This document shows positions 7,699 through 16,731 of a stretch of 22,102 nucleotides of DNA, one piece after another (position 1 is the first letter of the stretch; every line of letters starts with the position of its first letter). Location: positions 112,078 to 134,179 of the forward strand of contig DKVL01000114.1 in NCBI GenBank assembly GCA_002491195.1. Direction: 5' to 3'. The stretch is from Lachnospiraceae bacterium UBA7179. GTDB lineage: Bacteria; Bacillota; Clostridia; Lachnospirales; Lachnospiraceae. The position numbers and the translations under genes are program-made. The notes beneath the pieces were generated by a model. It searched no databases and was not told the origin of the DNA. It was given only the letters and a program-made list of their open reading frames with translations.

Positions 7699-9424
7699 TT
7701 ATATTGATTATATGATGAACTTTAGCCAAACTGATCTTCGCGGATATCTGGGACAAGATATGCTAGATTTGTTAATTGAGTGGCTTCCAAATGATGATGC
7801 GCTACTTACAAAACAAAAAATGGTAAGAATGATAGATTCTCTATATGGAACATCAATATTAAAGGAAAAAAAGTTCAGAAAAAATCTACTTCAATGTATG
7901 AAGCCATCAGAAATTTTAGCTATGAGGGATGCATGTTTATCAGGTGAAGAGAAAGCGGAAACAGATCCATTAACTGTAATTGATATTGTGGCGAATAAGC
8001 CTTGGAGTAGAAATGGAGTCAGTGCGTATTTGCTAAAAGTATGGGGAGTTTCCGATTCCGTGTTTGATAAAGAGAAAGATGATACTACCATTGATACGAT
8101 GATTGATCCTTCAGAAGACCAGTTTTATGAGTTGCTGGACTATCAATATTACATAATGCAAAGAGTTCTTAACAATTTGAATTCTGGACATGTACTTGAA
8201 CGAATGCTAGTGCATATGCCAACTGGAACTGGTAAGACAAAGACATCGATGCATATTATTACAAATTATATCAATTTCACATTAGAGAAAAAGGGCATAG
8301 TAATTTGGATTGCACATACAATTGAACTTTTACAGCAGGCATATGAGACATTTGTATCTGTTTGGAGTCACTTGGGTGATGGACCAATTCATGCTTATAG
8401 ATTATGGGGAAACAAAAATATAAGTGATACAGATATTTCATTGAATGGAATTTTGTTTTGTGGATTATCAAAGTTAATGTCAATTGCAGATTCACATCCA
8501 GATTTATATGAAAGATTAAAGAAAGATTGTAGATTAGTTGTTTTTGATGAAGCGCATAAGGCGGCTGCAAAACAAACACAAAAAGTGATTGAAGGATTGA
8601 TGCGAATGCCACAGGGATACGAGAATAGATCCTTGATAGGTTTAACGGCTACTCCAGGTAGAACGACAGAAGATTCTTACGATAATAATTTGCTGGCAAA
8701 TATGTTTGGCAATAAATTGATTTATATTGATTCAGATATACTGAACCAGATAAATTATGGAAAACTGAAAGCATTAAATACTGTCGCCGAAACAAATATT
8801 ATTAAGTATTTCCAGGAAAGGCGCATATTAGCCAGAATGCTTCCCCAGAGATTGACATATCATCAAGATTTTTCTGAACAAGAGCTTCAAACTCTAAGTG
8901 GTGCATTGAGAGATTTAGGATATGATGATAAAGAGTATACTGCTGACCAGCTAAAGATTTTAGCAAGAAATAAGGGACGAAATCTGGCAATTATGAAGCA
9001 GTTGCGGCAACTTCAAATTGAAAAAAAACCTACAATTGTCTTTGCCTGTTCGGTAGATCATGCAAAGATGCTGTCAGCAATGTTAACACTTGAAGGAATT
9101 TTTAATAGCTTGGTTTTAGGAGAGATGGATCCAATGGATCGTAAGCGTGCAATAAATGCATTCAAGAAAAAGGATTCGGGTGTGGATATCATCATTAATT
9201 ATGAAGTGTTAACGACAGGTTTTGATTCAAAAAACATTAAGTGCGTATTTATAACTCGACCAACAAAATCTATTGTTCTGTATAGTCAGATGCTCGGGAG
9301 AGGACTTAGGGGACCACTTATGGGGGGAAATGAAGTATGTACACTTATAGATATAGATGATAATTTGCAGGCATTTGATAATGAAACTGCATTTTCACAT
9401 TTCAATGATTATTGGAGAATTTAG
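7691..9424 (+). CDS. DEAD/DEAH-box SF2 helicase
   Basis: This 577-residue protein has the full superfamily-2 set: Walker A PTGTGKT at 177-183, DEAH at 286-289, a TAT motif III (GLTATPGR), and motif VI QMLGRGLR at 533-540. The N-terminal 170 residues are not recognised. Its translational start overlaps the desulfurase stop by eight bases, with AAGGAG at 7678-7683, so it is coupled to the modification genes. It probably translocates on or unwinds DNA for the effector half, working with the GHKL ATPase and PLD nuclease encoded next. Type I/III restriction helicases share this core, but no nuclease domain is fused here. Confidence 0.85.
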   Translation: MSNYIDYMMNFSQTDLRGYLGQDMLDLLIEWLPNDDALLTKQKMVRMIDSLYGTSILKEKKFRKNLLQCMKPSEILAMRDACLSGEEKAETDPLTVIDIVANKPWSRNGVSAYLLKVWGVSDSVFDKEKDDTTIDTMIDPSEDQFYELLDYQYYIMQRVLNNLNSGHVLERMLVHMPTGTGKTKTSMHIITNYINFTLEKKGIVIWIAHTIELLQQAYETFVSVWSHLGDGPIHAYRLWGNKNISDTDISLNGILFCGLSKLMSIADSHPDLYERLKKDCRLVVFDEAHKAAAKQTQKVIEGLMRMPQGYENRSLIGLTATPGRTTEDSYDNNLLANMFGNKLIYIDSDILNQINYGKLKALNTVAETNIIKYFQERRILARMLPQRLTYHQDFSEQELQTLSGALRDLGYDDKEYTADQLKILARNKGRNLAIMKQLRQLQIEKKPTIVFACSVDHAKMLSAMLTLEGIFNSLVLGEMDPMDRKRAINAFKKKDSGVDIIINYEVLTTGFDSKNIKCVFITRPTKSIVLYSQMLGRGLRGPLMGGNEVCTLIDIDDNLQAFDNETAFSHFNDYWRI

Positions 9425-9434
9425 GAGGGGAAAT

Positions 9435-11234
9435 ATGGGGAAAAGTATTGTAGATATTAAAAATATGGGCGATGCTCTTAGAAATACTGGATATAAAAAC
9501 ATTGAGAGTGCTGTATCTGAAATTATTGATAATTCCGTAGAGGCAAAAGCAAAAAATGTTTTTGTAATTTTACGAGAAGGAGTTGCTGCTTCAGGAAGAA
9601 AAGTGGTTACAGAAGTGGGATTTCTTGACAATGGAGAGGGTATGAGTTCTGATGTTTTAGGAAGTTGTTTGGGAATTGGCGCCTCTACTCGTCAAGCGAG
9701 AAAGGGAATGGGGAGATTTGGTGTAGGACTGCCACAGGCTTCACTATATGCTTGCCCTGAAATTGAAGTTTATTCTTGGCAAGGTGGTGTAGAGAATGCT
9801 CAGAAGGTATATCTAAATATTAATAAGATTAAAGATGGAGAACAGACGGAAATTGACGATCCCGTCCAAGAGGCAATTCCTGCTCCATACGCTTCATATA
9901 TTAAATATCAGACTATATTGGAAACATATGATTTTTCACAATCTGGAACATTAGTTATCTGGAGAAAATGCGATCGAATTAATCCTAAAACAAGGGGGCC
10001 ATTAACACAAAGATTGGAGTTTAGTCTTGGTCAGAAATTCCGATATTTTATTCACGATGGAGTAAGTAATATTAAAATTGTCTGTGACGAAAATCCAGAT
10101 GCTGCTGTTGATGTAGCACCTAATGATCCCTTGTTTTTGATGGATGATAACTGTGTACTTTGCGATCCGGCAGAACCAAAGTACATATATAAAGTGGGTC
10201 AAAAAACGACGATCGAGCCCCCATTTGAATTGTATACGGCAAAGGGAGCCGGAACAGGAGAGGTACTGGTTCCGATCAAGTATATTAATAAAGATGGAGA
10301 TTTGGCAATTTCGTCTGTATTAATAAGATTTTCAATAGTAAAAGATAAATTTTATGATGAAACAGCTTTTCCTAAAGGATCGAATCCTGGTAATTCTGCA
10401 CTTGGAAAACATGCTGCAAAACTGGAGGGCATTTCTGTTATAAGGGCAAGAAGAGAAATTGATTTTAGGCGTTTTGATTTTTACAATGTAATTAATGAAC
10501 CACAGCATAGGTGGTGGGGATGTGAGATTATATTTGATCCAGAATTGGATGAAGTATTTGGTGTTGCAAATAATAAGCAGTATGTGGAGTTAAAGAGAGT
10601 TGATGTAAATGACTTAGATCCAGATGAAATTGATATTCCGCCTATTTGGGATCAATTATCAGGGACAATTATTCCTACAATAAGAGCAATGTATGCTCAA
10701 AATGAAGAAACTAGGAGTAATACAAGAACTTTTGAGGAAAACAATAGTCCTAGTACTGATATTATTAATATTGTGGAAAATGATCCGGCAATTATAGATT
10801 TTGAAGATGACGAAGAGAATGATGTAGAAGCTCCATCGGCAGAGGAAGTTGCTGAAACAGGTAAAGAGGAATTAAAAGAGTTAGGATACGAAAATCCAAC
10901 AGATGAACAGGGAACTGCATTTATTAACAATTCTGTTAACTTTGTTTATGCAGATAAAGGAGAAAGAAGTCCGGCGTTTGACTATAAACCTGTTCTTAAG
11001 ACAACAGTCATTACTATAAATACAAGTCATAAATTTTATACTTCGTTCTTAAGCAAGATATATGCAAATGCAGAGGTAAAAACAACATTTGAATTATTCT
11101 TGGCTTCATTAATTCAGTCAGTAAGAAAAACAGATGCGTATCAACAGGTTGAGAATGACAGACTTATTACAGCCTGGTATACACGTTTGAATAATTATAT
11201 TTCTGAGCAGCTAAATCCAAGAAATACACAGTAA
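9435..11234 (+). CDS. GHKL-fold ATPase, MORC/MutL-like
   Basis: The 599-residue product has a Bergerat ATP-binding fold at its N-terminus. Motif N includes E29 and D32-N33 (SEIIDNSVEAKA), motif G1 is DNGEGM at 65-70, and G2 is GRFGVGLPQA from about residue 93. This arrangement, with no receiver or histidine-phosphotransfer part, is the MORC/MutL/Hsp90 type rather than a sensor kinase. Bacterial MORC-like ATPases are known from predicted restriction systems that also carry SF2 helicases and nucleases, which is the context here. A very acidic linker lies near residues 455-480, and the C-terminal region is unassigned. The start is ATG 9435 behind AGGAGGGG; an upstream in-frame ATG at 9357 would overlap the helicase gene and lacks such a site. 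Its likely role is an ATP-gated DNA clamp. Confidence 0.82.
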   Translation: MGKSIVDIKNMGDALRNTGYKNIESAVSEIIDNSVEAKAKNVFVILREGVAASGRKVVTEVGFLDNGEGMSSDVLGSCLGIGASTRQARKGMGRFGVGLPQASLYACPEIEVYSWQGGVENAQKVYLNINKIKDGEQTEIDDPVQEAIPAPYASYIKYQTILETYDFSQSGTLVIWRKCDRINPKTRGPLTQRLEFSLGQKFRYFIHDGVSNIKIVCDENPDAAVDVAPNDPLFLMDDNCVLCDPAEPKYIYKVGQKTTIEPPFELYTAKGAGTGEVLVPIKYINKDGDLAISSVLIRFSIVKDKFYDETAFPKGSNPGNSALGKHAAKLEGISVIRARREIDFRRFDFYNVINEPQHRWWGCEIIFDPELDEVFGVANNKQYVELKRVDVNDLDPDEIDIPPIWDQLSGTIIPTIRAMYAQNEETRSNTRTFEENNSPSTDIINIVENDPAIIDFEDDEENDVEAPSAEEVAETGKEELKELGYENPTDEQGTAFINNSVNFVYADKGERSPAFDYKPVLKTTVITINTSHKFYTSFLSKIYANAEVKTTFELFLASLIQSVRKTDAYQQVENDRLITAWYTRLNNYISEQLNPRNTQ

Positions 11235-11246
11235 AGGATGGATATT

Positions 11247-12146
11247 ATGTCTATACTTTTTTCTAATGAGATACTGGATTCAGTAAAAAGAGAACTAAAG
11301 AGAGCATCATCTTCAGTGCAGATAATAACGGCCTATTGTAAACAATCTTCATTCTTACGTTTAGATGATTGCATTAGTGATGATGTAAAAGATAAACGAT
11401 TACTTGTCAGATTTAGAATGGATGACATTTTGAAAGGAAGTACAGATTTCTCTATCCTAGAATGTGCAATGAAGGTTGGTTGGAGGGTATACATTCGGTT
11501 TGATTTGCATGCTAAAACATATATAGTAGACAATAAGAGATGTTTGGTTGGAAGTGCAAATGCGACCAATTCAGGACTTAGTATTGGGAGAACAGGTAAT
11601 ATGGAGATGGCAGCTTTGGTTGATGTAGAGTCCAAAGATATAGAGAAGATAAGTAAAATATTTGATGATGCTATTTTAGTGTGTGATGACATTCTGGCAA
11701 GATTAAAATTGCAGATTGAAGCAGTAGATGAAGAGGAAAAAAAGGAGATTCATAATTGGGATGCGTCTATCACAACAATGTTTAATCCACATATTGATAC
11801 ATTATTTTCGTATGAGTTGCCAGAAAATTTTAGTTTAAGTAGAGGAGAGTACTTTTCATTTTTAGATGAAACCTATGATGGTGATATTGAAAAGTTTAAA
11901 GAAACATTTAGATGGAGTAATGCATATCTGTGGCTTTCTACTACATTAAAAGAGAATGGCGGATGTTTATACTTTGGCACTCTTAGTGAAAAATTACATA
12001 ATGCGCTTATTTCAGATCCCAAACCATATCGAAGAGATGTAAAACAAATGCTTGCAAATTTGCTTGGCTTAATAGAAAAGCTAGGCATGGATGATATAAT
12101 AATTGATCGACCAAACTATTCTCAGAGAGTAAGGATAAACATATAG
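11247..12146 (+). CDS. Single-HKD phospholipase-D family nuclease
   Basis: The product has 299 residues and one phospholipase-D catalytic motif, H88-x-K90-x4-D95-x6-GSAN (102-105). That pattern is typical of Nuc/BfiI-like phosphodiesterases that dimerise to build one active site from two motifs. There is no signal peptide, so an intracellular DNA-cleaving role fits better than lipid hydrolysis. The C-terminal half is unrecognised. The gene follows the GHKL ATPase by 12 bases. An ATG at 11238 is possible, but AAAGGA at 11233-11238 points to ATG 11247. It is the best nuclease candidate of the first effector block. Similar stand-alone PLD proteins occur in DISARM (DrmC) and 7-deazaguanine (Dpd) systems. 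Confidence 0.8.
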   Translation: MSILFSNEILDSVKRELKRASSSVQIITAYCKQSSFLRLDDCISDDVKDKRLLVRFRMDDILKGSTDFSILECAMKVGWRVYIRFDLHAKTYIVDNKRCLVGSANATNSGLSIGRTGNMEMAALVDVESKDIEKISKIFDDAILVCDDILARLKLQIEAVDEEEKKEIHNWDASITTMFNPHIDTLFSYELPENFSLSRGEYFSFLDETYDGDIEKFKETFRWSNAYLWLSTTLKENGGCLYFGTLSEKLHNALISDPKPYRRDVKQMLANLLGLIEKLGMDDIIIDRPNYSQRVRINI

Positions 12147-12267
12147 AAATTAGGGTACATATTTGCATTCCTATCATTTTTGGGGAAATATTACTAAATT
12201 TAAACTATATTAAACTGTATCTGCTGATAAATTCTAACATTTTGGTTTTGTTCTTAATAGAGTTGTT

Positions 12268-12296
12268 TTGATTGCAAGTTATCTCTACACTAGATT
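12268..12296 (+). promoter_or_regulatory. Candidate internal promoter before the PLD-helicase gene
   Basis: TTGATT at 12268-12273 and TAGATT at 12291-12296 are separated by exactly 17 bases, a plausible sigma-A type promoter in the only sizeable gap inside the gene array (12147-12337). Transcription would start near 12303, giving a leader of about 35 nt before ATG 12338. Both hexamers match consensus at four of six positions, so the support is modest. No clear terminator is visible in the gap, so read-through from upstream is also likely. Confidence 0.35.
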
Positions 12297-12337
12297 ATAT
12301 ACAAGAAAATATTTATTACACGGAGATGAAGTATACA

Positions 12338-14500
12338 ATGAGCTTTCAGGAGTTAGATATTCAAATAAGATATCGTTCCGAAATACATAATTTTCCTAGA
12401 GATTTTCTAATCCCAGTATTATCTCAGACAGACATATATAAAAGAGGAACAGGGTATTTTAGTTCAACATCGTTAATCCAATTGTCGATTGGTCTTTTTG
12501 AAATGGCTAAAAATGGAGGAAGAATTCAGGTAGTATGTTCTCCCAATCTTGATATTAAAGATATAGAAGCTATTGAGTACGGTTATAAAAGTAGAGATGA
12601 AGTTATTACGAATGCTCTATTAAGGAGTATACAAGAACCTGTTACATACTTTGAGGAAGAAAGATTGAATTTAATCGCTACATTAATTGCTAATGGTAAT
12701 TTGGACATAAAAATTGCTTTTTTAGAAAATGATGATGGATTTAGGCTTTATCATGAAAAGATAGCTGTATTTATTGACCATCAAGGTAATAGAATCAGTT
12801 ATGCAGGCTCAGCAAACGAATCAGAGAATGGTTTAGATGGAAACTTTGAGTCCCTGTATACATTTTGCAGTTGGAAAGATTCAAGTCAGGTAGAGGCTGT
12901 GAATGTGGCAGAAAATGATTTCGATCAAATGTGGCATGATGAAACATATAAGCTGCATGTTATTGGATTTCCAGATATTGTCACACAAAAATTGATGAAA
13001 TACAAAAAGTCATCTGGTGTAAAATGGAATACAGATGAAGAAGAATTTGGATATAGATCATTTTTGAAAAGTCGGCAAAAATTTAGAATTCCAGATGGAA
13101 TTTCGTTGCATGAATATCAGGAAGACGCTGTACAAGAATGGCAGATGAAAGGATGTAAAGGCATTTTTGATATGTGTACTGGTGCTGGAAAAACATTTAC
13201 TGCACTGTATGGTACGGTTCAATTAGCGAAAACTTGTGAAGATCATATTGCAGTTTTTATTGTCTGTCCATATATACATCTTGTAAGCCAATGGGAAGAA
13301 GATGTAGAAAGATGGTGTTCGGTACCAATTATTATAGCTCATTCAAAATCCCCCAATAGAGATTGGAAACAAGATATGATGAAAGCATATAAACGGTTTC
13401 GGAAGGATGGAAGTCCGTTTGTGTGCATTACAACAAACGATACTTTTGCTGGAGAGGATATACAACAATATATAGAACGATTTAATGCTACACAGAATGT
13501 ATTGCTGATAGTCGATGAAGCACATAATTTTGGTTCATCACATATGATAAAGGTTATGCCATGGAATATTGCGAATCGAATTGCATTATCAGCCACAATA
13601 AAAAGACATATGGACAAATGTGGCACCAATAAAATTAATGAGTTTTTTGGAGAGAAATGTATAGAGTATTCTTTAGAAAGAGCAATTGAGGAAGGAAATC
13701 TCGTTCATTATGATTATATTCCTGTTCCAGTAGCACTATCGGGGTATGAACTTTTAAAATATAGACAATTATCTCAGAAATTAAAGAAATATATTATTGT
13801 GAAGAATGGAAAAATGATAATATCAGAAGCTGGGAAACCGCTAATATATGAGCGGACAAGATTATTAGCTGGCGCTGAAAATAAAGTAGATGTATTAATG
13901 AACCTCTTTCGAAACTATAAGAATGATAATAATATTCTTGTTTATTGTGGGGCAGCGAGTGTAGAAGATGAGGACACTGGTGAAATTCTTAGGCAGATAG
14001 ATTTGGTTACAAGAAAACTTCAGACTGAATATCAAATGTCAGTTAAACGTTTTACTGCTGAAGAAAATTTGAAAGAAAGACAAAACATTAAAACATATTT
14101 TGCACAGGGAATGTATCAAGTTGTGACTGCTATTAAATGCTTAGATGAAGGTGTTAACATTCCGGGAATAAGAACAGCTTTTATTATGAGTAGTTCAAGA
14201 AATCCGAAAGAATTTGTTCAGAGAAGGGGACGGCTTCTTAGAAAAAGTGATAATAAAAAGAAAGCAGTTATATATGATTTTATTACTCTTCCGAGGGATT
14301 TGGACAATATAGTTCCTAAAGACATAGAAGAAGATAAAACAATTATTGTAGGTGAGGTGGCAAGAATGGTTGAATTTGGAAGACTTGCAGATAATCCTGA
14401 AGTCACAGATGATCTTGTCAATCAAATAATGACAGCATATGATTATTTTTTTGATGCAGAAGAAGAAATGGAAAAAATGGAGGAATACTATGATGAATGA
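12338..14500 (+). CDS. Phospholipase-D nuclease fused to DEAH-box helicase
   Basis: This product of about 720 residues combines an N-terminal PLD-like domain and a C-terminal SF2 helicase. The PLD part shows H139-x-K141-x5-D147 and GSANES at 157-162. The helicase has Walker A TGAGKT at 281-286, DEAH at 393-396, motif III SAT, and motif VI QRRGRLLR at 628-635. One spacing in the PLD motif is a residue longer than the classical x4. Such fusions are expected to cut DNA while translocating, as in helicase-nuclease restriction subunits. The open frame reaches back to a TTG at 12272, with ATGs at 12326 and 12338. I chose 12338 because GAAG at 12328-12331 is suitably spaced and because of the candidate promoter. 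It starts the second effector block and overlaps the next small gene. Confidence 0.85.
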   Translation: MSFQELDIQIRYRSEIHNFPRDFLIPVLSQTDIYKRGTGYFSSTSLIQLSIGLFEMAKNGGRIQVVCSPNLDIKDIEAIEYGYKSRDEVITNALLRSIQEPVTYFEEERLNLIATLIANGNLDIKIAFLENDDGFRLYHEKIAVFIDHQGNRISYAGSANESENGLDGNFESLYTFCSWKDSSQVEAVNVAENDFDQMWHDETYKLHVIGFPDIVTQKLMKYKKSSGVKWNTDEEEFGYRSFLKSRQKFRIPDGISLHEYQEDAVQEWQMKGCKGIFDMCTGAGKTFTALYGTVQLAKTCEDHIAVFIVCPYIHLVSQWEEDVERWCSVPIIIAHSKSPNRDWKQDMMKAYKRFRKDGSPFVCITTNDTFAGEDIQQYIERFNATQNVLLIVDEAHNFGSSHMIKVMPWNIANRIALSATIKRHMDKCGTNKINEFFGEKCIEYSLERAIEEGNLVHYDYIPVPVALSGYELLKYRQLSQKLKKYIIVKNGKMIISEAGKPLIYERTRLLAGAENKVDVLMNLFRNYKNDNNILVYCGAASVEDEDTGEILRQIDLVTRKLQTEYQMSVKRFTAEENLKERQNIKTYFAQGMYQVVTAIKCLDEGVNIPGIRTAFIMSSSRNPKEFVQRRGRLLRKSDNKKKAVIYDFITLPRDLDNIVPKDIEEDKTIIVGEVARMVEFGRLADNPEVTDDLVNQIMTAYDYFFDAEEEMEKMEEYYDE

Positions 14501-14666
14501 AAAAGATTTAGATACACAACTTTTGAGATCAATGTTCAATTCAATAAGGAGCGCTGAAATTAAAAATATAAAAACCCAAAAAAGAGATGACAAAGACATG
14601 GTTCGCGTTATTGAAGAATTTGTGTACAAAAAAGTAGGGGAGGAGATGAAAAAATATGAAGATTAG
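14490..14666 (+). CDS. Small charged protein of 58 residues, unknown
   Basis: GGAGGA at 14479-14484 precedes ATG 14490 (another ATG follows at 14493), giving a 58-residue, highly charged and probably helical protein ending EEFVYKKVGEEMKKYED. It overlaps the end of the PLD-helicase gene by 11 bases and the start of the SMC-like ATPase gene by 11 bases. Such packing is hard to explain unless it is translated and coupled. I do not recognise the family. A small structural subunit or regulator bridging the helicase-nuclease and the ATPase is a reasonable guess only. Confidence 0.65.
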   Translation: MMNEKDLDTQLLRSMFNSIRSAEIKNIKTQKRDDKDMVRVIEEFVYKKVGEEMKKYED

Positions 14667-16731
14667 AAGTATTAAACTTTGTAATTTTATGCGATATAAG
14701 GGTGATAACGAGCTTATCTTTTCTACTGATGAGGAAAAGAATGTTACAGTTGTACTTGGTGATAATACCTTTGGGAAAACGACACTGGCGCAAGCATTTC
14801 GGTGGGCATTGTATGAGAATCTGAATGATACAAGTTATACAAAGAGAAAAGATATTGTTTTATTAAATAATGAAGTTGCTGTAGAAATGAGTGGAGCTCA
14901 AATTAAAGAAGTATGCGTTGAAATTGTTGTAGAAAATGATGGTGAGGAAGTGAAGTTTGTTAGGAAAGCGTCTTTTAATAGAACGAGCGGAAATCCTAAT
15001 GATATATCTGTTAAGCAAATAGGGGTAACACAGTTGACCATGCAGTTAAAAAGTGACGGTGTTTGGGGTGACATTATCAACAATTCAGGGAGTAATGTTG
15101 ATTCAAAAAAATATAAAGCAGGTTGTGTGCAAGAAGCAATAGATAATATGCTTCCACAAAGTTTGTCCAATTACTTTTTCTTTGATGGTGAGCGTTGGAA
15201 TGATTTAAAGAGTAAAACAAGTGATATAAAAAGTTCTGTAGATACGATTTTAGGTGTGAGTGGATTGGTTGAGATGAAGAATCACCTCAAAGACAATCGT
15301 ACAAGTGTCACCAAGAAGCTTAGAGAGAAATTAAAGGGTACAAGTGGTGAGTATGAGAGGCTACAAAGAGAAATTAAAAGTCTAGAAGAATCGATTGCTG
15401 AATATGAAAAAGTTATTGTAGATACACAAGCGGCAATTGATACGACTGAACGTATCATTGAATCTACCCAAAAAACTTTAAATGATAATAGGAAAGTGGA
15501 AGAAGATCAAAAGGAACTTAGAAAGCTGGAATCGGATATTGAACAGTATGGAAAATTCGAGGATGATTATTATGCAGATATTGTAAAGGAATTGTCTAAT
15601 TCGGCTAAATTCTTTGCCGCATCGCTTCTTCCTGAATTTGGAGAGTTATTAGAGCAGGTTGATTTAGAGGGTAAGGACATTCCAGGTGTCACAGTTGATA
15701 CATTAGAGTACTTGCTCGAAATTGGAGAATGTTTATGTGGAACAAAGCTAACAAAAGAATCCGAAGCATATGAAACAATAATGAAACTAAAAAAACAGGT
15801 CCCACCAGAAATGCTTGGAGGTGCTGCTGGAAAGCTTAAAGCAACTCTGGAAGCTTGGTTAAATGATACGAGTGAATTGAAAGAAACGATATTAAAAAAG
15901 GCAGAGGATTTTGAAAGTGCTAAAGAAACTATAGATGAAATGATAGAGGAAAAAGAACGTTTAGAAAAAACGATAGATAGAAAAACGAATCTTGGCCCAG
16001 TGAGACTACAAAATAAGCAGGCCAAAGATAGACTAACATCTTTAAGAACGCAGAAGACCACTTATGATGTTCGATTAGAGCAGGCAAAAGAAAGCAAGAT
16101 AAAAAAAGAGGCACAGTTAGATGCTGTAGCAGTCCACGATAAGCAGAATGCACAAGTTTATAGATGTCTTTCTTATGTTGAAGCAATGTATGATAAAGCG
16201 GATAAGCTGGCTAGTCAAAGAAAGAATACGACAATCACAGACTTGAATGAGATTATTGGCGAAAATTTTCAACGTATGTTTCATGATCATGAAAAATATG
16301 CAAAACTTGGTAATGATTATAAAATACATGTCTATTATCATCGAGTTGGAAATATGACTAACTATGAAGAGGAAAACCTTTCTAACGGAGAGACGATTGC
16401 CATAAATTTTGTGTTTATAGTAAGTATTTTGGAATTGGCAAGAAGATACCGTGAACTTGAAAAAGAAAACAAAGAATATGGTATGGAAAATGCTATTCTT
16501 GGATTGCCGTTAGTATTGGACGGACCTTTTTCGGCACTTAGTAATGAGAATACTACATTGGTAGCTGATCGTTTACCTCAATTTGCTGAACAAGTTATCA
16601 TTTTTATGTTAGATAAAGATTGGGAGGCATCTGGTCTGGAAAAATATACCTTACCTGAGTTTTGTTATAGGGTGAACAAGGAGCCAAGTTCAAATAGTTC
16701 TTCATTGGAACATAATTGGGAGGAAGGATAA
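14656..16731 (+). CDS. SMC/RecN/DndD-like ABC ATPase
   Basis: The 691-residue product opens with MKIRSIKLCNFMRYKG and Walker A GDNTFGKTT (35-43), as in DndD, RecF, SbcC and Rad50 relatives. FFFDGER near 174-180 is a DndD-like hallmark. Long charged coiled-coil stretches follow, then the ABC signature LSNGE around 575-579 and Walker B LVLDGP ending at 624. The coiled coil turns near residue 359, where only C359-x-C361 is present, so a normal CxxC zinc hook is missing. Proteins of this type bind DNA and either tether it or power nucleases. Here the neighbour is a PLD-helicase, so a Mre11/Rad50- or Septu-like partnership is a fair analogy (inference). GGGGAGGAG just upstream supports the start. 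Confidence 0.8.
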   Translation: MKIRSIKLCNFMRYKGDNELIFSTDEEKNVTVVLGDNTFGKTTLAQAFRWALYENLNDTSYTKRKDIVLLNNEVAVEMSGAQIKEVCVEIVVENDGEEVKFVRKASFNRTSGNPNDISVKQIGVTQLTMQLKSDGVWGDIINNSGSNVDSKKYKAGCVQEAIDNMLPQSLSNYFFFDGERWNDLKSKTSDIKSSVDTILGVSGLVEMKNHLKDNRTSVTKKLREKLKGTSGEYERLQREIKSLEESIAEYEKVIVDTQAAIDTTERIIESTQKTLNDNRKVEEDQKELRKLESDIEQYGKFEDDYYADIVKELSNSAKFFAASLLPEFGELLEQVDLEGKDIPGVTVDTLEYLLEIGECLCGTKLTKESEAYETIMKLKKQVPPEMLGGAAGKLKATLEAWLNDTSELKETILKKAEDFESAKETIDEMIEEKERLEKTIDRKTNLGPVRLQNKQAKDRLTSLRTQKTTYDVRLEQAKESKIKKEAQLDAVAVHDKQNAQVYRCLSYVEAMYDKADKLASQRKNTTITDLNEIIGENFQRMFHDHEKYAKLGNDYKIHVYYHRVGNMTNYEEENLSNGETIAINFVFIVSILELARRYRELEKENKEYGMENAILGLPLVLDGPFSALSNENTTLVADRLPQFAEQVIIFMLDKDWEASGLEKYTLPEFCYRVNKEPSSNSSSLEHNWEEG

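Noticed and set aside
9435..11234. Sensor histidine kinase
   Set aside because: The ATP-binding motifs are of the MutL/MORC type at the N-terminus, with no dimerisation histidine, membrane segments or response regulator nearby.
11247..12146. Cardiolipin synthase or other lipid enzyme
   Set aside because: A single HKD motif, no membrane segments or signal peptide, and the DNA-processing neighbours favour a nuclease.
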